From NCBI GenBank assembly GCA_035628875.1, contig DASPIZ010000135.1, forward strand, positions 1-64,000: a stretch of 64,000 nt of DNA, given 5' to 3'. The translations under genes were made by a program, and so were the position numbers. Positions 27,060 to 36,100 of this stretch are shown one piece after another (positions within the stretch are counted from its first letter, which is position 1; every line of letters begins with the position of its first letter). The notes under the pieces were generated by a model that saw only the letters and a list, made by a program, of their open reading frames with translations, ran no database searches and was not told the DNA's origin. Origin of the DNA: Ohtaekwangia sp035628875 (lineage in GTDB: Bacteria; Bacteroidota; Bacteroidia; Cytophagales; Cyclobacteriaceae).

Positions 27060-27971
27060 CTACGGGTGTACTTCCAGGTAAGCTTTCATTTTGTTAAGGG
27101 AAAGGGAATCAAGCACTTTAATTGCCCGAAGATCGTCTATTGTCCTGAATTGTCCGTGCTGAAATCGATAAGCAACAATAGCATCGGCTGCACGGCGCGA
27201 TAAATACGGGTGGGCCCCTAATATTTCCCGATCAACTGTATTCAGGTTAATTTTTTTGGGGGTAAACGTTGCTTCAATAAAGCACACTTTTTTCAGGTTT
27301 TTAATTACTACGGTATCCAGACGATAAATTTCGGCCAGCTGATCCAGGGAAATAAACCCGCCCAATGCTTCACGGTATTTAATGATCCGAAGAGAAAGTT
27401 TTTCGCCGATTCCGTAAACTTTTTTCAACTGCGACGTATCTGCAAGATTGATATCAAAGCGGAGGGCTTCCTTCACGCTTTTGCCCGGAGTATAAAGTTT
27501 CTTCGGTTTCTCCGGATACCGCTTAACAACCCGGTCCGGCAAGGCGATGTACGACTGGATAGAACTGAATAGTATTGAATCCATTCCGTATATTTTTCTT
27601 AGATCTGATACGATTTTAAACGTCCCTCCTTTTTTCCGGTAAGAAATTATCCTGCCAGCCAACCTTTCGGGCAACCCCATTGACAAAAAATCCGTCATTG
27701 ATGCAGTATTAGGGTCTATAGATTGGGGCGTAATGGCTGAAATGGTTTGCCGGGCAGTGTCAATGTGGGGGGAAGTCATGGGCCATAATGCCAGCAAACT
27801 ATCCAGTTTGCGCTGGTCCTCGGCATAATCGTGATGAACATATGCCCACTTACGATAGATTACTGGTGAAAAGACCATCGCAGCCAACAAGGGAAGTAAA
27901 ACAAGGAACCCATTGGTTTGGGAAGTAGAAAACCCAACCAGGTTATACATCCAACGGTAAAAATGAAACAT
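27060..27971 (-). CDS. Membrane-anchored helix-hairpin-helix protein (ComEA-like)
   Basis: 303 residues. One membrane helix at about 20-40 (GFLVLLPLLAAMVFSPVIY), then four repeated HhH units: DPNTASMTDFLSMGLPERLAGRIISYR, DINLADTSQLKKVYGIGEKLSLRIIKYR, a short copy GGFISLDQLAEIYRL, and NLNTVDREILGAHPYLSRRAADAIVAYR. The repeat N-A/T-x2-x2-L plus G-I/L-G binds DNA backbone non-specifically. Proteins of this design take part in DNA uptake; Bacteroidota commonly carry this longer multi-copy form. No other competence gene lies next to it, though cinA occurs 26 kb away. Confidence 0.85.
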   Translation of the reverse strand: MFHFYRWMYNLVGFSTSQTNGFLVLLPLLAAMVFSPVIYRKWAYVHHDYAEDQRKLDSLLALWPMTSPHIDTARQTISAITPQSIDPNTASMTDFLSMGLPERLAGRIISYRKKGGTFKIVSDLRKIYGMDSILFSSIQSYIALPDRVVKRYPEKPKKLYTPGKSVKEALRFDINLADTSQLKKVYGIGEKLSLRIIKYREALGGFISLDQLAEIYRLDTVVIKNLKKVCFIEATFTPKKINLNTVDREILGAHPYLSRRAADAIVAYRFQHGQFRTIDDLRAIKVLDSLSLNKMKAYLEVHP

Positions 27972-28030
27972 AACGGTTTAGTCAATACAATTGTTGAATA
28001 TAGCGGCTTCTCCTGAAATGATCAATTCCG

Positions 28031-28138
28031 TAAGAATCAATGTCGTTTACTTAAGCTTGTTTGTTTTTTGCCTCACGCTGCCCTCTCCGAAGGAGAAGGT
28101 TGACGGAAGCTTAAGTAAACGACATTGCCATAAGAATC
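28031..28138. mobile_element. MITE-like inverted-repeat element with flanking direct repeats
   Basis: A perfect 20-base inverted repeat (28039-28058 and 28107-28126, outer end AATGTCGTTTAC) encloses 48 bases that contain a small CTCTCC-GAA-GGAG hairpin. TAAGAATC occurs directly on both sides, at 28031-28038 and 28131-28138, as a target-site duplication would. No transposase is encoded. The rest of the 374-base gap between the HhH gene and hemA shows only a promoter-like motif near its end. Confidence 0.6.
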
Positions 28139-28327
28139 GTGATTAAATTCAGTTGATTTCCTGAGTTTTGCCGGCCCTGAATTCGACTGGTTTGTATTTT
28201 TTTGTTTTTACCTGGAACCAGAATATGGCTAAAGGTGGTTTGGTAAGAAAAGAATCGACAATTATTTAAACTGATTCTAAATTACCTCTCCGGCTTAAAA
28301 ATTAATGATTGGTTTTCATTCCCAGTT

Positions 28328-28335
28328 TACCTTTG
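28328..28335 (+). promoter_or_regulatory. Possible -7 promoter element of hemA
   Basis: TACCTTTG matches the Bacteroidota -7 consensus TAnnTTTG, with a TTGG upstream at a near-correct spacing. It is only 10 bases from the start codon, so the leader would be very short. Confidence 0.35.
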
Positions 28336-28345
28336 CAACGGAATC

Positions 28346-29605
28346 ATGACAAAGAACTTTAAAGCGCTCGTTCTCACGTACAAGAATGCTCCAGTGGCCA
28401 TCCGGGAGCAAGTTTCACTAAACGAAAGTGCTGGAAAACAACTGCTTCAATTCGTCAAGGAATATACGTCGGCTACGGATGTGTTGGTCATTTCAACATG
28501 TAACCGCACCGAGATCTATTATAATGCAGAAAATGATTTTACCGCCGAAATTTTTTCGGGACTTGGGCTGATAAAACAACTGAAGTCAGGATTTGAAAGT
28601 CATTTCCGGTCTCTTCAGGGCGTGGATGCGATCCGTCATTTATTTGAGGTAGCCATAGGGTTGGATGCACAGGTGATTGGTGACCTTCAGATTTCCGGAC
28701 AGGTAAAAAACGCATATCAATGGAGCGCTGATGAGAACATGGCAGGACCGTTCTTACACCGGTTGATGCATACCATTTTCTTTGTCAACAAACGCGTGGT
28801 CCAGGAAACTTCTTTCCGTGATGGCGCTGCTTCTATTTCGTACGCCGCCAAAGAACTTGCTGAAGATCTTACTGCAGGTATACGCAATCCAAAAGTGCTC
28901 GTAGTAGGTGTTGGCGAAATTGGTCAGGATGTATGCCTGAATTTACAAAATTCCCGGATTGAGGATGTAACCATATTAAACCGTACAATCGATAAGGCGG
29001 AAAAGCTGGCACAGCAGTGTGGTTTTAAGTTCGGGGGAATTGATCAACTCGATACAGAAATCGCTAAGGCGGATGTGGTCATCAGTTCTGTTTCAGGTTT
29101 CGAACCTTTGATTAGCTACGACCTAATAAAAGAAACTAAAATCCTTTCTCATAAATTCCTCATTGACCTTTCCATTCCACGCAGTGTTGATGCACGGATT
29201 GAAGAGATCCCTGGCGCCCTTGTATATAATTTGGATGACATCCAGGAAAAAACCAATGAAGCCGTAGAAAAAAGGAAAGCTTCCATTCCGCATGTTCAGC
29301 ACATCATTGAAGAAGCTATTGCTGATTTTGAAGACTGGTCAAAAGAGATGATCGTATCTCCTACGATACAGAAATTAAAAAACACACTAGAGCAGATTCG
29401 AAAAGAAGAATTAGCCCGGTTCCTTAAAAATGCCAATGCAGACGAAGCGCAAAAGCTGGAGGAGATGAGTCGCTCTTTGATGCAGAAAATTCTAAAATAT
29501 CCCGTACTTCAACTCAAGGCAGCCTGCAAACGCGGTGATGCCGAAAATCTCTCCGAGGTTCTGAACGATCTCTTCAACCTGGAAAACTCCAAGTTTAAGG
29601 TTTAA
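28346..29605 (+). CDS. hemA: Glutamyl-tRNA reductase
   Basis: 419 residues, normal length. The catalytic Cys52 is in ISTCNRTEIYYN; the NADPH-binding domain has VLVVGVGEIGQDVC at about 190 and the helical dimerisation domain fills the C-terminal third. It reduces Glu-tRNA(Glu) to glutamate-1-semialdehyde, the first committed step of C5-pathway haem synthesis in the cytoplasm. In many Bacteroidota hemC or hemL is nearby; here it stands alone. The last five codons and the stop codon are made of the heptad repeat that continues downstream, so the C-terminal SKFKV may be an acquired end. Confidence 0.95.
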   Translation: MTKNFKALVLTYKNAPVAIREQVSLNESAGKQLLQFVKEYTSATDVLVISTCNRTEIYYNAENDFTAEIFSGLGLIKQLKSGFESHFRSLQGVDAIRHLFEVAIGLDAQVIGDLQISGQVKNAYQWSADENMAGPFLHRLMHTIFFVNKRVVQETSFRDGAASISYAAKELAEDLTAGIRNPKVLVVGVGEIGQDVCLNLQNSRIEDVTILNRTIDKAEKLAQQCGFKFGGIDQLDTEIAKADVVISSVSGFEPLISYDLIKETKILSHKFLIDLSIPRSVDARIEEIPGALVYNLDDIQEKTNEAVEKRKASIPHVQHIIEEAIADFEDWSKEMIVSPTIQKLKNTLEQIRKEELARFLKNANADEAQKLEEMSRSLMQKILKYPVLQLKAACKRGDAENLSEVLNDLFNLENSKFKV

Positions 29606-29661
29606 GGTTTAAGGTTTAAGGTTCAAAGTTCAAGGTTCATAGTTCAAGGTTCATAGGTTAA
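29591..29661 (+). repeat. Heptad tandem array starting inside the end of hemA
   Basis: Ten units of seven bases, AAGGTTT changing to AAGGTTC and ATAGTTC, with a six-base first copy. The hemA stop codon (29603-29605) lies in the third unit. The remaining spacer to 29943 holds a TTTGAGGTTTGACGTTTGAGG string at 29697-29717 and a CAGCTTACAGCCTGAAGCCTG-type string near 29830. Confidence 0.9.
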
Positions 29662-29943
29662 GATTGGGCTGGTGCATTTGGATGTGTTCGTAGATTGTTT
29701 GAGGTTTGACGTTTGAGGTTAGTCTACCATTTCTCATCTCATACTTACAACCTGAAGCTTACATCAAATCGAATCAGTTACAACCAAAACAAACTCACAG
29801 CTCGAAGCTCTTTCGCAATCACCCTTGCAGCTTACAGCCTGAAGCCTGAAGCTTACACAAAACCCAAACAACCCACAAAATCACCAAGTCCTATGTAATT
29901 TTCTTTCTTTATCTTCGACCTATACAACAAAGCCCCATTTCCC

Positions 29944-30432
29944 TTGGCGATCGAGGAAGAAAAGAATTTTATTAACCTGATTAACGAACACCAGGGACTT
30001 ATACATAAAGTCTGCATGATGTATGAGCATGACCCGGAGGTTCGCAATGATCTTTTCCAGGAAATTGTTCTTCAGTTATGGAAGTCCTTTCATTCGTTTC
30101 GGGGAGAAGCAAAGATCACCACGTGGATGTATCGGATTGCGCTCAATACAGCGATCTCCGGGTTTAGGAAAGAAACCAGGAAAGTAAAAACAGAAGATCT
30201 TAAAGACGAGCATTTTAACCTATCCGAAAACAAAAACGATTACAAAGAAGAAAATTTCCAAAAGCTGCAATGGGCAATTCGTCAACTCTCGGAAATAGAT
30301 CGCGCGATGATCATGATGGCGTTAGAAGAAGTACCCTATGAAGAAATTGCTGAAACGATTGGTATCTCTCAAAACAATGTACGGGTGCGTATGAATAGGA
30401 TCCGTGAAAAACTAAGGAAAATGATTTGCTGA
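29944..30432 (+). CDS. ECF-type RNA polymerase sigma factor
   Basis: 162 residues with region 2 at about 10-80 (NDLFQEIVLQLWKSFHSFRGEAKITTWMYRIALN) and region 4 at about 105-160 (LSEIDRAMIMMALEEVPYEEIAETIGISQNNVRVRMNRIREKL). No ATG is available; TTG at 29944 is the only start that keeps region 2 whole. It directs RNA polymerase to an unknown regulon. The next gene begins 1 base after its stop and encodes a membrane protein, a common arrangement for a sigma factor and its membrane-bound regulator. Confidence 0.9.
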   Translation: MAIEEEKNFINLINEHQGLIHKVCMMYEHDPEVRNDLFQEIVLQLWKSFHSFRGEAKITTWMYRIALNTAISGFRKETRKVKTEDLKDEHFNLSENKNDYKEENFQKLQWAIRQLSEIDRAMIMMALEEVPYEEIAETIGISQNNVRVRMNRIREKLRKMIC

Positions 30433-30433
30433 C

Positions 30434-31060
30434 ATGGAACTAGAAGACTTAAAAAGCATATGGAAAAATAACCGCGCATCTTTTCAGCAAAAGGGTGAAG
30501 CGGAAATTGCTGCTATGCTGAAGGGAACAAGCAAGTCAATCATTGATAAGCTCAAAAGAAATGTATGGATCGAGCTGAGCATTACTTTTATTGCAGGCAT
30601 CGGTTTACTGATCTACGCCCTCACGTTAACCACCGGCGCGGTGAAATGGACTTCAATTGCTATCCTTGCCATCTTTGTAGCGTACACTGTTTATTACATC
30701 AAAAAATTAATCCTGCTCAGCCGCTTTTCAGCTTCCAATGAAAACATCCGTGTTAACCTGGAGCAACTTACTTATAAGCTTTCCAGCTATCTTAAATTTT
30801 ACAAGAGAAGTTACACCATAATGTATCCGGTTTATTTCTCGCTGGGCATTTTGTTTAGCGGAATGGAAAACGGCACGGATAGATTTTTCGAAGTTTTAAG
30901 TGAGACGAAAACCATTGTGATCGTGTTGACTATTGGAATAGCCTATTACATATGTAGCACATGGCTTGCCACGTGGTTATTAAAAAAGCTATATGGCAAT
31001 CACCTTGAGCGACTGAAGAATTTACTTCGGGATTTAAGTCCGGAAGAGCCCGTACAATAA
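30434..31060 (+). CDS. Membrane protein, probable anti-sigma partner of the ECF factor
   Basis: 208 residues: an acidic/basic cytoplasmic N-terminal part of about 50 residues (MELEDLKSIWKNNRASFQQK) followed by four hydrophobic helices (ITFIAGIGLLIYALTL, WTSIAILAIFVAYTVYYI, PVYFSLGILFSGM, IVIVLTIGIAYYICS) and a short basic C-terminus. The opening DLKSIWKN motif is seen in many Bacteroidota proteins encoded behind ECF factors. It lacks the zinc HxxxCxxC motif of ZAS anti-sigma factors. Coupled to the sigma gene by 1-base spacing. The regulatory role is inferred from context. Confidence 0.7.
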   Translation: MELEDLKSIWKNNRASFQQKGEAEIAAMLKGTSKSIIDKLKRNVWIELSITFIAGIGLLIYALTLTTGAVKWTSIAILAIFVAYTVYYIKKLILLSRFSASNENIRVNLEQLTYKLSSYLKFYKRSYTIMYPVYFSLGILFSGMENGTDRFFEVLSETKTIVIVLTIGIAYYICSTWLATWLLKKLYGNHLERLKNLLRDLSPEEPVQ

Positions 31061-31112
31061 GGAAACATGCTGACTTAACAAGCAGATTATTGACGCACCA
31101 ATTTCCTCCTAA

Positions 31113-31907
31113 CTAGAATGCCAGGATCTTTGTGATCAGCAGATCAAAAACCTCAACAAGAATGAGGATGATAATGATAAATTCGAGAATCGTACTTTCA
31201 CGTTGATGAATGATATCACGAAACACAGACAAATTCGCTTCAATGATCCGCAAGGTATATTCAATTTCATTATAGCGTGTACGCAAATCGAAGTACTTCA
31301 TTAACCCCTTCTGCAATTTGTCCAGGTTTTCATCATCCCAGACCAGCTCAGGAGAATCGAATATGTAAATATTTTCCGCGATTTCATTTTGCGTGCTTAA
31401 TGCCTTGCCGATAAAACGCATCATATTCTTTCGGCTGATTTTCAACCTACCCGTGACTTCAAGCTGGTTAGCAAATCCTTTAACTTCATTCAACAGCCCA
31501 TCACTTACCCCATGGTAATAATCGAGCGCCACCGACTGAGCAACACTAAACATGGCAATGCGGATAACCTTATCATCAAGCCGATCGAGAATTACTTCAT
31601 CAAATTCAAAGAGCATGGGGCTTCCCTCCTGGAAACGGATTTGATGGTCGTCGCGTAACCAATTCACCAGGGGATTCTTCTGGTAAGAACTGACTGCCTT
31701 CACCGCCCATTTCATTTCATCTTCGGTATATCCTGCAAAAACAATCACACCATAATTAAAATAGTATTGAAACTTGCCTCCTGTAAAACTATAGAATATC
31801 TCAGAAGAAGAATCCGCCAGTGGTTTAATGTCGAGAAAGTTTTTAATTCCCTTAATATCCAACTGACTGGCAATCAAAAAGGCTGTAACTTTTACGTTGT
31901 CCGGCAT
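31113..31907 (-). CDS. RMD1/DUF155 family protein
   Basis: 264 residues. DUF155 signatures: YGVIVFAGYTEDEMKWAV, the block VAQSVALDYYHGVSDGLLNEV, GRLKISRKNMMRFIGKALSTQNEIAENIYIFDSPELVWDDENLDKLQ, and a C-terminal membrane helix (ILEFIIIILILVEVFDLLI). Eukaryotic homologues (RMND1/Rmd1) sit in mitochondria or at microtubules; the bacterial role is unknown. It is tail-anchored. It converges with the ECF/membrane gene pair and is transcribed alone. Confidence 0.85.
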   Translation of the reverse strand: MPDNVKVTAFLIASQLDIKGIKNFLDIKPLADSSSEIFYSFTGGKFQYYFNYGVIVFAGYTEDEMKWAVKAVSSYQKNPLVNWLRDDHQIRFQEGSPMLFEFDEVILDRLDDKVIRIAMFSVAQSVALDYYHGVSDGLLNEVKGFANQLEVTGRLKISRKNMMRFIGKALSTQNEIAENIYIFDSPELVWDDENLDKLQKGLMKYFDLRTRYNEIEYTLRIIEANLSVFRDIIHQRESTILEFIIIILILVEVFDLLITKILAF

Positions 31908-32075
31908 AAAATCGCTTTTACTAAAGGTATAAATTTATCGTAATTGCATTTGCTTTAAATTCAAAGTTCATGATGCGAAGTTCGAAACTGAGTGGCTGAG
32001 TCTGATGGGTTTCTACTCACGCAAAATGGATTGTTTGAATTCAAGACATACCGCACCCAACCAGTTATATCAATG

Positions 32076-32135
32076 TTAATAATTTAATAACCGACGGTGT
32101 AGCGTACAAAAAAAACGATTTAATAATTTAATAAC
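32076..32135 (+). promoter_or_regulatory. 16-base direct repeat before the nuclease gene
   Basis: TTAATAATTTAATAAC occurs at 32076-32091 and 32120-32135, 44 bases apart (about four helix turns). The second copy ends at the base before the ATG at 32136. It may be a regulator-binding pair or a translation-enhancing A/T leader. Confidence 0.5.
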
Positions 32136-32903
32136 ATGATAAGAGCATTGGTTTTTTCGGTCACATTTTCTTTTATGATGACCGCTGTTTTCGGATGGGG
32201 TCAAACCGGGCACCGGGTTACGGGATGGGTTGCCGACAAGCATCTCAATAAAAAAGCAAAAAAGGAAATTGAACGCATCCTTGGTGGCCAGTCGATGGCT
32301 ATAGCGAGCACGTGGATGGATGAAGTGCGTTCAGATAGCTTGTATGATTATTTGGCTGACTGGCATTGGGTTACGATACGTGACGGAGAAACGTATGAGG
32401 AGAGTGTCAAAAACAAAAACGGTGATATCATTCAGGCAATTGAACGGATCGTCGCTGAATTAAAATCAAAAAAACTTTCAGCGAAACAAGAAACAGAATG
32501 GGTGAAAATATTGATCCACCTCATCGGCGACATCCATCAACCCTTGCATGTAGGTGGTGGTAACGACCGTGGGGGTAATGACGTTAAAGTGATGTGGTTC
32601 CGTGTAGATTCAAACCTCCATCGCATCTGGGATAGTGACATGATCGATGACACAAAACTAAGTTATACAGAGCTGGCCGAATCGCTGGAAAAACCCTCGG
32701 ATAAAAAACTTAAGCAATGGAGCGCTTCTTCAGTTCGCGACTGGGCAATGGAAAGTGTCGATTACAGAAAATCTGTATACGCGTATGACAAAGGCAGGCT
32801 TGGTTATGAATACGCCTATAAGCAATTACCACTTTTGCGTACGCGGCTACTTCAGGCCGGAGTTCGTATTGCCGCGGTATTAAATGATATCTATGGTAAG
32901 TGA
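32136..32903 (+). CDS. S1/P1 nuclease family protein, secreted
   Basis: 255 residues with a signal peptide (1-20) cleaved so that the mature protein starts WGQTGHR, giving the N-terminal Trp zinc ligand. Other zinc ligands are His in GQTGHR, Asp in STWMDEVR, His in DWHWVT, His in HLIGDIHQPLHVG and the LHRIWDSDM block: the complete trinuclear site. The enzyme cuts single-stranded DNA/RNA and 3'-nucleotides outside the cytoplasm, probably to recover phosphate and nucleosides. It stands alone. Confidence 0.93.
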   Translation: MIRALVFSVTFSFMMTAVFGWGQTGHRVTGWVADKHLNKKAKKEIERILGGQSMAIASTWMDEVRSDSLYDYLADWHWVTIRDGETYEESVKNKNGDIIQAIERIVAELKSKKLSAKQETEWVKILIHLIGDIHQPLHVGGGNDRGGNDVKVMWFRVDSNLHRIWDSDMIDDTKLSYTELAESLEKPSDKKLKQWSASSVRDWAMESVDYRKSVYAYDKGRLGYEYAYKQLPLLRTRLLQAGVRIAAVLNDIYGK

Positions 32904-33132
32904 TTGCTGTTGCAGCACAGGAGAGTACAGAGAAAGGCACAGCGTATACAAAGATTGTTTCTTTAGACGCTAAAAGCCTTACTCGCTATGACAAATGCGC
33001 GTGACTATGAAGAATGTTAGTGTTGTAACACAACGCTGTTTAAGCCACGTAGGCCGAAGACATAAAGAATATCAGCTTTCTTTGTAACACTTCTGCATTT
33101 TCTTTGTGCCACTTTGTGAAATAACCACCCCG

Positions 33133-36100
33133 TCAAAAGCCTTCATCCTCGGGAGCAATCTCTTCGTCCTTTGGAGGTTCCTGGTTTTCATCGGTCACCG
33201 GGATTTTTTCCTGTGGTTCTTCACTACGTTTCTTTCTCCTTCTTCCCTTTTCTTTCTCCACCGGTTTATCTGTACCCACCGCAGGCTGTTCATCAGATGC
33301 ATCCGGTGTCGCTTCTACCGGAGGGCCATCTGTCACCGGCGGTTGATATGGCATTTCAGAAGGCGCGCTTACACCCTCATGCAAGTCGTAAGGAAAATCA
33401 ATGCCATAATATGTTTTACGGAAACGATTAATAAAAGACAAGGTTTCTTCTTCCGTTCCAGGAATAAAAGCAACTTCACCGATCTTTGCTTTTCCTGCAT
33501 TGGATCGTTTCGAAATCATGGTATTGAATTCACTATTGTAGGCATACACCAGGAGCCGGTTATCTTCAAATCCGAAGTAGTACCACGCTTCAGGTGAGGC
33601 CTTAAAGAATAAATGAAATACAGGACTTCCATCTTCGTTCTTTTTAATTTCTAAAAAGCCATCAAACCCTCCATTAATGTCGTATTTCATGATGTTAGAA
33701 ACGCCAATCTTACCTTCACTATAAAATGCTTTATGTTGCGGTGACCATTTCAAATTAACATTCGATAATACCAGTGGTTTTATAAGTTGCGGAATGGTGG
33801 TTAAGGAAGCATATTGCTGCAAGCTTCGTTGTTCGTAATCCTTCACGACTTCTTCACCAACAATATCTGCAATCTTATACAGCAATTCTGTCTGGTCGCC
33901 AAGCCCTTCATCAGCGCCTTCGTTTTTGATCACCTCCTGAAGTTCATTTGCCATAATATCGAAGGCCGAAGTAGGAACATTGGTATCCAGCATTAAAAAG
34001 GAATTTAACCTGATCTCATTTGTTTCCATGTTACCCTGACCTATCGCAGTCGCGGTAACATTAAAATCCTTGCTACCCCGGAAAATTTTTACAGGACCTT
34101 CAAAACGAACTTTTCTGTCAATATCATGGTAAGCAAAGACTTTTCCGGCCAACGTTTTTCCGCTTGCCTTCTCCATATCTTCGATCTTAAACTCCTGTGT
34201 TGCTGTGTCATAATGAAGCATACCTCCAGGCGTAAAAAAGTCGTCGTCATCTTCCGATCGCTTCTCATTTAGAAAGGTGATATAAAGCTCATTATCAACA
34301 TTACTAAAATGCAAACCCGCGTTTACAGGTTCACCTTCTTCATCAACCGCCTTAGCAAAATCGATCTGCACTTCTGTTTCATCACCAGTCTGATCATATT
34401 TTATCCAGCTATTATAATTCTTAATATTCTTGATGTCGAGTTTCACGTAGCCTGTAAGTTGTAACGCGGGCCTCGTGGCGAACATTTTCATATCGCCTTT
34501 GTAAAACATGGCCGCACCCAACACCATCAGATCTTTTTCAGTAACTGCCCCGGTAGCTACAGTCTGAAGCGACGCCGCTGAAGTTTTCCTGCGGTTACCC
34601 CGTTCCTTTCCATCCTCCGGAACTTCTATTGGCTCCAGGTGAAAGTCTGTCATTTTAATAGCGAATGTATCCGCCAGAAAATTCACATACTGGTAGGTAG
34701 CATACCCGGAGAACTCTTTTCGCGAGATAATATCAACTACGCCCTCTGTAAGCAGGTGATAACCATTTAATGTATCCAGTACGATAGTTGTATTCGTTAA
34801 CGTTCCAATCTTTGCATTTTCCAGGATCAAAACTTCGTTGTTCTCCGGCGTAATGCGCGCATCGGCTACAGTAATGTATGGAATACCACTTACCTTTAAC
34901 TCCTGTGTCTTCAGGTCATAGACTGCCTTTTCTGCATTAAAATGTAGTGAATCAAGGTCCTTGCGTGTCGTGTAGAAATAAGAATCTTCCAGCGGTTGAT
35001 CCGGCTCTTTGTTCATTGTGATTTTCTGCTCATTCAGATCCCAACGCATTTTTGGTATCGATGTCTTGAATTGTGCATATGGAAAATCCATTGCTGCAAC
35101 ACCAGCAACTTCAGGACTTAACTCTGCATAGTTCTCCTCCAGGTTAAAACGCATCCTTACGTCTGTACCGGTGAGAAGTGGCTTATTCGGGTCTTCTGAT
35201 TTAACCTTGAACCTTGCATGCCTTGCTCGGAATTCATTACTCGTAAAATTCATGTAACGCGAAATAAGCTCCGTTCCACGCGTTTCAAATTTACCGGCAC
35301 CACCAACGCCTTCTTTTGAAATTGTTACTGTACCACGCATCTGTGCAGTGGCATTATAAAACTCAAAAGGGGCATTAAGATTTTTTAACTTCATGTTATC
35401 CTCTTTCGGATACCACTTCATATCATAGTTGGTAAGCTTGGCCTCGGGGAACATCACATCGCCGAATTGTTTTTCCTCGATGATCGCCTGGTCACCCCGT
35501 GCTATAACCGAATCGGGATAAAAAATAAAATCCTGCGATGAAACTGTGCTGGCGAGAAACTTGATTGATCCGCTTCCACGAAGACCGCGGTTATCCATCG
35601 ACAATGACCCGGTCATGTTTGCGTCTCCTTCGTAAAGCGGATAACCCTCGGATGGAATATTGTGGGTAAAGCCAAGCGATTTATCAGGCTGCGTATGTAA
35701 TTTCTCTTCAAATTTCGGGAACATGCCACTCGAAACGAATGTACCATCAAAGTTGATGGAAGAAGGATCCGCATCATTAAGACTATCCAGCTTAAACGGT
35801 GGCACCACAAAGAACATGGATCTGTCGTATGCGCCATCAAGCACTTCCCGCCTGTCGAAGTAAATTGCACCACCAGTGCTTGCATCCAGTCTTGGAAAAT
35901 TTGGAATCTTTAGTTTACCGGATTTATTATTTGCCCTGCTGATAAACAATGTTCCCGAAGATCTTGAAACATCACCCAGTCCGCCAATGGCCGCAGCGGC
36001 AGAGTCGGCACCAACCATGGAGTTGTTGATCTTTCTTCGAATGGATTGACCCCTTGAATTCTTCTCCATGACAAAAAAATTAATGGAGTCAATTTGAGAA

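Noticed and set aside
33106..33597. 163-residue plus-strand frame at the end of the giant secreted protein
   Set aside because: Phe/Arg/His-rich antisense of the charged tail; not protein-like.
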